From Lingula anatina (taxonomy: Eukaryota; Brachiopoda; Lingulata; Lingulida; Lingulidae), in the NCBI RefSeq assembly GCF_001039355.2, contig NW_019774681.1:220632-284631 (forward strand): DNA of 64,000 nt, in the 5' to 3' direction. Below, in pieces: positions 13,645 through 25,600 of this stretch (its first letter is position 1; each line of letters starts with the position of its first letter). The notes under the pieces are model-generated. The model was not told the origin of the DNA. It did not search any database and was given only the letters and a program-made list of their open reading frames with translations. The position numbers and the translations under genes are program-made.

Positions 13645-16600
13645 TTAATCATTTATGTTTATTAGGCTATTGGCTACATTTGGCCGCGCGCTATGTGGGC
13701 AATAGTGATGTAAGATGTGGAGCCAGTGTGGATTACTGGGCATGATCCAATGTTTGGAGAAGGGGAAAAGAAATATTTATCCTTCAAACACTGACAATGG
13801 GAATTAAACAGTTGGAGAGAGAATAGACAGTCCTGGCTATTGATTAATTAAGACCTGCTTTAACATTTCTGTAGTGACTGCTCCTGAAATTACAATTGGT
13901 GTTTCCATAGTGTTCTGATCCTAAGCTTAAATAAGATAAGACACTTAGTGTTTTTATAGCCCATTAACTGTGGTATATTGCCTCTGCAACTGACTATTTC
14001 CCTGTATTGTGAATAAGAATATTTGCCACACATGTCTTTTAAGGTTTTCCTTCAACCAATAGGTAGAATGGTTCAAAAGATTATAACATGTCAACATTCT
14101 AAGGAGATTTTCACCCTATGGATAATTAAGCATTTTATGATTGATTAGGCATAAAATCTTTAATCAAAGCACAGGTGATTCTGTCACAGAGAGAGACACG
14201 TTAATTGAATTACCCGGATTTGTCTGGATGTAAATATTTCAGTTGGTAAATGTCATTATTCGTGCAGCTTTGTCCTCTGTGCAGCTTAGAACTGTGACAG
14301 GGACCAATTTCTTCACAAGTAGATGTTTGGCGTGATCAAACAAGTGCACCAGTATATAACGTTATATAGTAAATATATATACCATTTACAAATATGACAT
14401 AACTCTGGTATATCTATGTATGTGTGTGGACAGTTGAGTGTATGTTTAAATGTCCTTCATGACTCTTAACTGCTGTTATTGTAGGGGTCTTGATCAGATA
14501 TTTCCAACGTAATTTTCTTTTTTTACATTTCTTCATTTTATTTTACGTTGCAATTGATAACTTTAGACTTGTCTTGATTGTCTGTGACATAAAAAAGTTT
14601 TGCATCCTATGTCAGACAAAATTATACAATGTTTATTTGTTGTCATTAAATAAGGTAATTTTTGGTAGGCAGATGTTGCTGTTATGACAATGTTATTATT
14701 ATTATATTATAAATGGTCCAAAACAAAGAGGCAATGACCACCTGGAGGAACACTTTCAAAGGCGCTGTCTGTTTGCTATGTTAATGACTTGTACACATTG
14801 GGGAGCTTGTTTTACATGGGAAATTGATGGGCAAAATATAAAAAAGCAGGAGCATTCTAGTGTGAAATTAAAAAAGGACAAAAAACTGAGAAAATGTGCC
14901 CCGTTGGGAAATGACTTTTGAGGGAAAAAATCAAAGACCCTACTTGGTCATCTGGTTACAGAGAAAAATTTTCTGTAGAGATTCGACAAAAAAGCTTTAT
15001 TCACTATGCTTTTCATTAGTGTCAATGATTGACAGGTGAGTGCTGTATTCGCCTCTTGACTTCTATGAAAAAAGTTTGATTTGTATTCAAGAGGTCTCCA
15101 AGATATGGGAGGCCCACCTTTCTGCCAGGGCAGCCACGCGCCTGTGTTGGCCAAGGTGAAGTGCTGGGTGGGGTTGATTATACACATTCCTTGGATTATA
15201 GATCAGCAATTCAGACACTGAATGAGGGTTTTTATATTTAAATACCCATCATTCATGTTCAGGTCCCCTTTGCTTGGTGATAGATATGGCAGAGTGTCTA
15301 AGCTATGCAATGGAGATGTCAAGTTGTGGGGTTGCTTGAAGCATTCTTGTGGAGTGGAGTCAATACCTGATTGTGGGTAATCCTTATTGATTTTACTAAT
15401 GCTTGAATAAACTGCCAAACATGCTGCATAAAGGCCGACATCTAGGAGTGGAGACGCATTTCAAGTGGTCAGCAAGAAAGTTATCAATTTTTTTTCATTT
15501 TTTTTTCTTGGGCACTAATATATGGTGGACCATTCTTTAGTGCCTGAAGTGAACTTGTGTAGGAGTTGATTGAAGGTAGCAGGACTCTTAACAGTGGTTG
15601 CATTTGAAACTGATTTACTTGACAAAAGTTAAAAGGCTTGTCAATGGGAGTTTGAACTTTTCGACGGAAAGGATTAGAAGCAAATGGTAGATTTATCAAG
15701 GTAGGATTGTGAAAGTTTTGCAATCCTGATGATAGCTACAAAGAAAGTTGGCTAAACAAATAGTGTTGTTACAAATTAATAGATTAACCTCATGAAACTT
15801 ATGAATATAAGGAAAATTAATTGATGTATTTATCTGTAAAATTCTACTGTTTGGCTTAGAAAATGTAGCAAGTTGTCTTGATATTGTAAACTCTGTACAG
15901 TGAAGGTTAAAGATAACAGAAACTGTTTTTAATTCAAGAACTGAAAATAACTTTCACAGCGTAAATGGGCATCAAAGGAACATATAATGACTTTGAATCA
16001 GACAGAAATTTATTGAATTTTAAGTGTATTATGAGAATAAGTTTTAAGAGCTTGCAGCGCAGTATGAAGAGGGTTAAATATAGAGAGTCGGTGTTTAGGC
16101 ATGTGGTCAGACTGTTATGAGTCTCACCACCACTGACTGAGAAACAAACCACCAAACAAACCAAATAAAACATTGGGAGAAATTGTGTGATTAGGATCTA
16201 TGTTCAACAACCAAATATTATTGTTTCAATTGACTCTAAAGTTCTTTTTGGTGGGTGGTGGTGCTGCAATGTTGCAAGCACAGGGGAACACAAGTGCCAT
16301 CATTCTGTCCTGGATGTCACCAGTAGTTAGTTTGACTGGTTCTGTCATCGTTCTAGGGCACTAAATACAAATATTATTGCAATGAAGCTGTCAGCCCAGG
16401 AGAAACTGAGGAAAGATAACCCTCTTCGTCACTCAGGGTTTTTAACTTCCACGACTTTAAAATCCAAAAACTGATCCGATTTTGTTGTCTGTGTAAATTG
16501 ACCACACTTCTGTTTGTTGTATTTCACCATTAGTAACATAAACTGAAAGTTTTTTCCTTGAAATTTTGTTGATTTTGAGTAGTTTATGGGTGAAATAGGA

Positions 16601-19600
16601 GAGTACTTTTGGCCCCTGTTATATTACAAATAATACATAAACTTCAAAGGGTCAGGGTGCCTGGCTGAGGTCTTGGTTCTTAGGCTTCCTTGGTGCACAT
16701 GTCTGCCTGTTTTTGTTCATTCCAAAGGCCTTTAATCTAAATATTTATCTCAGTATAAAGTGGATCTTCTAGATGTACAGGTCTGAGCATGGCCTATCCT
16801 CCCTCTTTGTGCATGTCTGTTGCTATTTTCAAGTCTACACCAGCGTTAATTAGATACAAGATTACCGAGCTGATAAGGCAGGTGTCAGAAAGACATCTGA
16901 ATGATTTTTATCATGCAAGGGACTTATTCAACAGGAGCTGTTTAAGTAATAGCATTTTTTGAAATGTGGAATAATAGTTTAAAAAATAAAGATATATTAC
17001 ATTTTAGTTGTAAACAAGAAAGCGCATGATTTCAGGGGTGCGCTTTTACATGACGAAGGTTCGCTATGCTGAAATGCGCGTACAGGTACAGATAGAGCGC
17101 AAAAATAGCGAACATAGTAAACAAATTGCAATTGGGGACTAATGCCGTAAAAGTTGAAGCGTTTTTGGGAAATGCAACGTGCAGCTGATGTTTCGCTTCA
17201 AGTATAATTATAACAAAACTTTAATAGAAGGGTAAGTTACACCTCGTATTATGTATAAAGCTTAACTCTTTATCATCAGGAATTTCTCATGCACAAAATC
17301 TGCACAATTAGCAGAAAATGCAAATATGAGAGAGCCTCCTATACAGATGTCAGTGCTTTCCTCGATTATGCTACCAATGCAGCTATTGCATCAATATACT
17401 TTTTCGGAATACAGAACCCTGTGTGTTTGGCATAGCCGACCTTCATCATAACAGCTGATTTTAGAGCAATTTTCTGCTTTTCATGTTAAAGCGAACCTTC
17501 ATCATAAAGAACCTTCGTAACATGGAGTCGACCCCAATTTCAGTAGATTTATTATTGATCTGGTAAACTTTAATTGGATGCATCAACAATATGGTTGGCA
17601 AATAAACATTACTGTACAATTTTCATATTTTTGTTCAGTTCATTAAAAACAATAGTATAACATCTGTAAACAGTGGAGTTGCAATCCCGGTAGTAGGTAT
17701 GCATTGCTAACAACCCTGAAACAAAGAAAAAATCTCATAAATTAGGTTTTAGAATAATTTTTTGAAAAAATAAATTACGTTGTAGATAGACTTCTTAAAA
17801 GTCATGAAATATCTCAGTTGGTAGTATTGACTTAACATGGTGTTTGGTTTGAGAAAATCCACTCTCATTTGTACTCTTGTCTTCTGCAGATGTATCCAGG
17901 TCCACAAGGTGCTCCAACCCAAGCAGGTAACATGGCCATGGCTACTGACATGTCCAATAGAGATGGAACTGGGCGGTTCCCAGTCGGTCAAGTGGCTCCT
18001 CACTATTCCCCCCAGTATACTCCAGCATTGCAGTATGGTCCAGCACCTCAGTATGGCTTCACGTCACCTCAGTATGGTACCACAGCACCACAGTTTAATG
18101 GTGCATCACCTCAGTACAGCACCACAGCAGCACCCCATTATATGGGCAGTCCCCAGCAAGTGAGGTCCCCTGTGAGTCAGTACTCTCCACAGTACCCTCT
18201 TCAACAGACCCCATACCACCTCCAACACCCCATGACAGGGCAGTCTGCAGCAGCCTCTTTCTTTGCCAGGTTAGTGTTCTTGTGTGCACATGTAGTCTTC
18301 TGCAGTGGAAGTGTTTTTGTCTTTCTTATTTTTTTGTATTTAAAAGGCCATTGAATCCTTTTACCTCAGATCTCATTGAAAAGCATCTTTTTTCTTCTTA
18401 GATTCAAACCTGTGAGTTTAAACTTAAAAAGTTTAAACTGTTGATTGATATGTCTGTACCAAACCATGCTTTTAACTGATGAAAAATCACTTAAATGTCA
18501 TCCTTGAAAGGTGCTGTTTATTCAGCTGCTATTTTCATTTTAAAATATATGAAAAAAAAAGATAACCGAAATAAGCCTCAGAACTTGTCAGATCTCATTT
18601 GTTAAGCCTTGATGCCTGTAGCATCAGATTCTGCCTGTCGTCTAGTGGGATGGCTGGATGCGAAGACATGGCATTTTTGGAGGAACATCAAGGAATTTGC
18701 TTGTCTCCTAGAAGGCAATACCTCACAGAAAAAAGATGTTTTGAATCCCATCCTTGATCTTTTTATGAGATGATTAAGTACCTTTCCATCTTAACCTTTT
18801 TCCTTAGGGTTTGGTATGAATATCTTGTCCTTAAAAGTTTATTTAAGGATTGTCTTTGCATGACATGTTATAGCTGTGATAACAGTAATGCTGACATTGA
18901 TCAGAGACAGTTGTGCACCATGAATATTTATTCAGTTTATATAGGTATACACCCCTTTTCAGATATAATGTGCAGTTAAATAGATGACATGAGAATCGTA
19001 GTGTCCAAACTTTTATTCTTTCCTTTCTGATGATATTTTCCAAGTCAAAGGATATGATGCTCAACGACAACGTCATGTCAGTTCAGATATTTTCAGGGAC
19101 TTTTTCCGTTACATACGAGTATTATTTAATCTTTCTACCTGAACTCTCCAGCAATAGCTTGTTAGACAAGTTAAGGCAGAGAGCAAATTCCCCAAACAGT
19201 ACATTATGAGCTAGATCTGGGTTTATCATGGTGTTCATCAGACAAATGGCCATCTTCGGATAAATCCAACTGTCTGAAGCCAGTTTTATCTATTGCCAAG
19301 AGCTTTTAAACTTACACCATTTAATGCTAATCCAGTGTGTGGGCATTTCACTTGAATGCACTGTCTACTTCAGCTGACTAGAATGTGGAATATCAAATAA
19401 AATTTCCTCTAGGGATTCACATACCATCTTATCTGTATAAAAAAAGAAAGATCTATAACCTGCTAAATTCCCATACTAAAAGCTTTAAACAAGTGTCTTT
19501 CTTTGAGAAAAAGGGTACAATTTTATCACAGTTTTATTGCAAAGAGTATACTGCATCAGAACTGCCATATTCCCCAATGACGATATTTTGTTTTCAAGCC

Positions 19601-22600
19601 CAAAACATGAATTGTTATAGATATGTAACAGCATGAGGATTCAGACTTGTGTACAGACAAAATGCATAAGAGATGTATTGATCTGGTGTTGGATCTGATA
19701 GTTGTAATGGATGATGGTACTCTTGATGCCTCTACTGAGACTTTGCTGGGGTTGTTAAGGATGGGATGCTACCAAGCTCTTGGTAAATCTGCTGATAGAA
19801 TGAGAATGATAGATATGGATTATATCAACCTTGCAAAAGACATATTTTGTGGAATTTGATTTTTTATTTCCTTAAAAGATTTGGTTGCTGGAGATAGTTA
19901 TAGTGAAAAGAAAATTCTGAGAGTTGAAATTTTGAGTGTTTTTAAAATGTTTTTTGATAACGGGTATCTTTTTTTTTTCTTCATTGTGTGATGAGTTCAA
20001 ACTTTTGATTAGGAATACTATTACTTTTCATTTGTCTATAGCAGTTTAGATATATTGCATATTCAGGAATCAATACATTTGATCTTAATGGGATCTGAAA
20101 TAAGTTCCACAAAATATTCTTGAATCCAGGAATTTAAATGGAGTAATAACCCGTGCACCGCAGAGCGTGTTAAGTATTGATCTCACTTGAAGACCAGATT
20201 TATTACACAAACACAGTCCAACTCAATATCCCAATTCTTTGTTATGAAATAAATTCTGATACATGTTCCAGCACAGTGTATATTGACCACAAACTGGCAA
20301 ACTAAATGGTGTGGGACAAAGTTCATTATTCCATTATGTAGTCATTATCAACAGTGTTGATAGTGTGGCTATTGATCTCCATGTCCCCCGTGACCCTGCC
20401 CACTTGGCTTAGGGTCTCTCTGGCAAAGCCTTCCTCGGCTACTACATGATGAGATACAATGTTGCCTGGAAATTGTAGAAAAATGTTTTTTTTTCTCACT
20501 AATTTGACATTTATTGAGTCAAAATTTTTTTGGCTAGAGATGTTTAAGTCAACAGACTTGAAAAAAAGTCTGAATAAACCCAAGGTGTTGCATGTATCAT
20601 TAGATGAGAGTAGNGCCCATCATTCATGTTCAGGTCCCCTTTGCTTGGTGATAGATATGGCAGAGTGTCTAAGCTATGCAATGGAGATGTCAAGTTGTGG
20701 GGTTGCTTGAAGCATTCTTGTGGAGTGGAGTCAATACCTGATTGTGGGTAATCCTTATTGATTTTACTAATGCTTGAATAAACTGCCAAACATGCTGCAT
20801 AAAGGCCGACATCTAGGAGTGGAGACGCATTTCAAGTGGTCAGCAAGAAAGTTATCAATTTTTAAAAAAAAATTTTTTCTTGGGCACTAATATATGGTGG
20901 ACCATTCTTTAGTGCCTGAAGTGAACTTGTGTAGGATTTGATTGAAGGTAGCAGGACTCTTAACAGTGGTTGCATTTGAAACTGATTTACTTGACAAAAG
21001 TTAAAAGGCTTGTCAATGGGAGTTTGAACTTTTCGACGGAAAGGATTAGAAGCAAATGGTAGATTTATCAAGGTAGGATTGTGAAAGTTTTGCAATCCTG
21101 ATGATAGCTACAAAGAAAGTTGGCTAAACAAATAGTGTTGTTACAAATTTATAGATTAACCTCATGAAACTTATGAATATAAGGAAAATTAATTGCTGTA
21201 TTTATCTGTAAAATTCTACTGTTTAGCTTAGAAAATGTAGCAAGTTGTCTTGATATTGTAAACTCTGTACAGTGAAGGTTAAAGATAACAGAAACTGTTT
21301 TTAATTCAAGAACTGAAAATAACTTTCACAGCGTAAATGGGCATCAAAGGAACATATAATGACTTTGAATCAGACAGAAATTTATTGAATTTTAAGTGTA
21401 TTATGAGAATAAGTTTTAAGAGCTTGCAGCGCAGTATGAAGAGGGTTAAATATAGAGAGTCGGTGTTTAGGCATGTGGTCAGACTGTTATGAGTCTCACC
21501 ACCACTGACTGAGAAACAAACCACCAAACAAACCAAATAAAACATTGGGAGAAATTGTGTGATTAGGATCTATGTTCAACAACCAAATATTATTGTTTCA
21601 ATTGACTCTAAAGTTCTTTTTGGTGGGTGGTGGTGCTGCAATGTTGCAAGCACAGGGGAACACAAGTGCCATCATTCTGTCCTGGATGTCACCAGTAGTT
21701 AGTTTGACTGGTTCTGTCATCATTCTAGGGCACTAAATGCAAATATTATTGCAATGAAGCTGTCAGCCCAGGAGAAACTGAGGAAAGATAACCCTCTTCG
21801 TCACTCAGGGTTTTTAACTTCCACGACTTTAAAATCCAAAAACTGATCCGATTTTGTTGTCTGTGTAAATTGACCACACTTCTGTTTGTTGTATTTCACC
21901 ATTAGTAACATAAACTGAAAGTTTTTTCCTTGAAATTTTGTTGATTTTGAGTAGTTTATGGGTGAAATAGGAGAGTACTTTTGGCCCCTGCTATATTACA
22001 AATAATACATAAACTTCAAAGGGTCAGGGTGCCTGGCTGAGGTCTTGGTTCTTAGGCTTCCTTGGTGCACATGTCTGCCTGTTTTTGTTCATTCCAAAGG
22101 CCTTTAATCTAAATATTTATCTCAGTATAAAGTGGATCTTCTAGATGTACAGGTCTGAGCATGGCCTATCCTCCCTCTTTGTGCATGTCTGTTGCTATTT
22201 TCAAGTCTACACCAGCGTTAATTAGATACAAGATTACAGAGCTGATAAGGCAGGTGTCAGAAAGACATCTGAATGATTTTTATCATGCAAGCGACTTATT
22301 CAACAGGAGCTGTTTAAGTAATAGCATTTTTTGAAATGTGGAATAATAGTTTAAAAAATAAAGATATATTACATTTTAGTTGTAAACAAGAAAGCGCATG
22401 ATTTCAGGGGTGCGCTTTTACATGACGAAGCTTCGCTATGCTGAAATGCGTGTACAGGTACAGATAGAGCGCAAAGATAGCGAACAGAGTATAGTAAACA
22501 AATTGCAATTGGGGACTAATGCCGTAAAAGTTGAAGCGTTTTTGGGAAATGCAACGTGCAGCTGATGTTTCGCTTCGAGTATAATTATAACTAAACTTAA

Positions 22601-25600
22601 ATAGAAGGGTAAGTTACACCTCGTATTATGTATAAAGCTTAACTCTTTATCATCAGGAATTTCTCATGCACAAAATCTGCACAATTAACAGAAAATGCAA
22701 ATATGAGAGAGCCTCCTATACAGAGGTCAGTGCTTTCCTCGATTATGCTACCAATGCAGCTATTGCATCAATATACTTTTTCGGAATACAGAACCCTGTG
22801 TGTTTGGCATAGCCGACCTTCATCATAACAGCTGATTTTAGAGCAATTTTCTGCTTTTCATGTTAAAGCGAACCTTCATCATAAAGAACCTTCGTAACAT
22901 GGAGTGGACCCCAATTTCAGTAGATTTATTATTGATCTGGTAAACTTTTATTGGATGCATCAACAATATGGTTGGCAAATTAACATTACTATACAATTTT
23001 CATATTTTTGTTCAGTTCATTAAAAAGAATAGTATAACATCTGTAAACAGTGGAGTTGCAATCCCAGTAGTAGGTATGCATTGCTAACAACCCTGAAACA
23101 AAGAAAATATCTCATAAATTAGGTTTTAGAATAATTTTTTGAAAAAATAAATTACGTTGTAGATAGACTTCTTAAAAGTCATGAAATATCTCAGTTGGTA
23201 GTATTGACTTAACATGGTGTTTGGTTTGAGAAAATCCACTCTCATTTGTACTCTTGTCTTCTGCAGATGTATCCAGGTCCACAAGGTGCTCCAACCCAAG
23301 CAGGTAACATGGCCATGGCTACTGACATGTCCAATAGAGATGGAACTGGGCGGTTCCCAGTCGGTCAAGTGGCTCCTCACTATTCCCCCCAGTATACTCC
23401 AGCATTGCAGTATGGTCCAGCACCTCAGTACGGCTTCACGTCACCTCAGTATGGTACCACAGCACCACAGTTTAATGGTGCATCACCTCAGTACAGCACC
23501 ACAGCAGCACCCCAGTATATGGGCAGTCCCCAGCAAGTGAGGTCCCCTGTGAGTCAGTACTCTCCACAGTACCCTCTTCAGCAGACACCATACCACCTCC
23601 AACACCCCATGACAGGGCAGTCTGCAGCAGCCTCTTTCTTTGCCAGGTTAGTGACCCTGTGTGCACATGCAGTTTTCTACAGTGGAATTGTTTTTATCTT
23701 TTTTTATATATATATTTAGGAGGCCATTGAATCCTTTTACCTCAGATCTCATTGAAAAACATTTTTCTTTTTTCTTACACCCCATTTCCATAGATTTTTA
23801 GATCGATCTATCCCTGTGGGGAGTCTCACTAGACTACTGTCAGCTTGGCCGGCTTAAGCGTCTGTTCCGCCTACTAAAAGCTGTAAGGGGGTAATTAACT
23901 GTGGTGCCCGCTCGGCTGACTGCAATTTAGCGTGAACCCCCAGGGAGTTAGGTCGATCTAAAACTTAATCTTTAGATCGATCTAAATCTCTGGGAAAGCA
24001 CCCTTAGATTCAGGCCTTTCTGTGAATTTAAACTTAAAAAGTTTAAACTGTTGATTGATGTGTCTGTATCAAACCATGCTTTTAACTGATGAAAAATCAC
24101 TTAAATGTCATACTTGAAAGGTGCTGTTTATTCAGCTGCTCTTTTCATTTTAAAATATATGAAAAAAAAAGATAACTGAAATAAGCCCCAGAACGTGTCA
24201 GATTTCATTTGTTAAGCCTTGATGCCTGTAGCATCAGATTCTGCCTGTCGTCTAGTGAGATGGCTGGATGCGAAGATATGGCATTTTTGGAGGAACATCA
24301 AGGAATCTGCTTGTCTCCTAGAAGGCAATACCTCACAGAAAAAAGATGTTTTGAATCCCATCCTTGATCTTTTTATGAGATGATTAAGTACCTTTCCATC
24401 TTAACCTTTTTCCTTAGGGTTTGGTATGAATATCTTGTCCTTAAAAGTTAATTTAAGGATTGTCTTTGCATGACATGTTATAGCTGTGATAACAGTAATG
24501 CTGACATTGATCAGAGACAGTTGTGCACCATGAATATTTATTCAGTTTATATAGGTATACACCCCTTTTCAGATATAATGCGCAGTTAAATAGATGACAT
24601 GAGAATCGTAGTGTCCAAACTTTTATTCTTTCCTTTCTGATGATATTTTCCAAGTCAAAGGATATGATGCTCAACGACAACGTCATGTCAGTTCAGATAT
24701 TTTCAGGGACTTTTTCCGTTACATACGAGTATTATTTAATCTTTCTACCTGAACTCTCCAGCAATAGCTTGTTAGACAAGTTAAGGCAGAGAGCAAATTC
24801 CCCAAACAGTACATTATGAGCTAGATCTGGGTTTATCATGGTGTTCATCAGACAAATGGCCATCTTCGGATAAATCCAACTGTCTGAAGCCAGTTTTATC
24901 TATTGCCAAGAGCTTTTAAACTTACACCATTTAATGCTAATCCAGTGTGTGGGCATTTCACTTGAATGCACTGTCTACTTCAGCTGACTAGAATGTGGAA
25001 TATCAAATAAAATTTCCTCTAGGGATTCACATACCATCTTATCTGTATAAAAAAAGAAAGATCTATAACCTGCTAAATTCCCATACTAAAAGCTTGAAAC
25101 AAATGTCTTTCTTTGAGGAAAAGGGTACAATTTTATCATAGTTTTATTGCAAAGAGTATACTGCATCAGAACTGCCCTATTCCCCAATGACGATATTTTG
25201 TTTTAAAGCCCAAAACATGAATTGTTATAGATTTGTAACAGCATGAGGATTCAGACTTGTGTACAGACAAAATGCATAAGAGATGTATTGATCTGGTGTT
25301 GGATCTGATAGTTGTAATGGATGATGGTACTCTTGATGCCTCTACTGAGACTTTGCTGGGGTTGTTAAGGATGGGATGCTACCAAGCTCTTGGTAAATCT
25401 GCTGATAGAATGAGAATGATAGATATGGATTATATCAACCTTGCAAAAGACATATTTTGTGGAATTTGATTTTTATTTCCTTAAAAGATTTGGTTGCTGG
25501 AGATAGTTACAGTGAAAAGAAAATTCTGAGTGTTGGAATTTCAGGTGTTTTTTGATAACGGATATCTTTTTTTCATCAGTGTATGATGAGTTCAAAGTTT

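Larger units (their letters stand above)
9286..17889 (+). other. Intron of KIF26-like gene (contains assembly duplications)
   Basis: The region between donor 9286 and acceptor 17889 has no supported gene. It contains both copies of the ~1 kb false duplication (12298-14378), two alleles of a (CA)n tract, a 33-bp tandem duplication at 10947-11010, the first part of the ~5.4 kb duplication starting at 15245, and a TIR element at 17035-17535. The true intron is about 1 kb shorter than shown. ORFs of 60-107 codons here have no recognisable products. Confidence 0.75.
15245..20609 (+). repeat. False duplication 2, copy A (contains an exon)
   Basis: About 5.4 kb matching 20616-26207 throughout, from CCCATCATTCATGTTC to TAGATGAGA. 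It includes intron, the 380-bp exon and more intron. Scattered substitutions and small indels separate the copies. Copy A ends four bases before the single N at 20614. It lacks the 226-bp insertion that copy B carries at 23778-24003. Confidence 0.92.
18270..23266 (+). other. Intron sequence spanning the second duplication junction
   Basis: The DNA between the two copies of the 380-bp exon is not a natural intron. It is downstream intron of copy A, the N at 20614, then upstream intron of copy B. No gene is seen. A 65-codon open frame (ATG at 19662) recurs unchanged at 25272 and is not recognisable. Confidence 0.7.
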
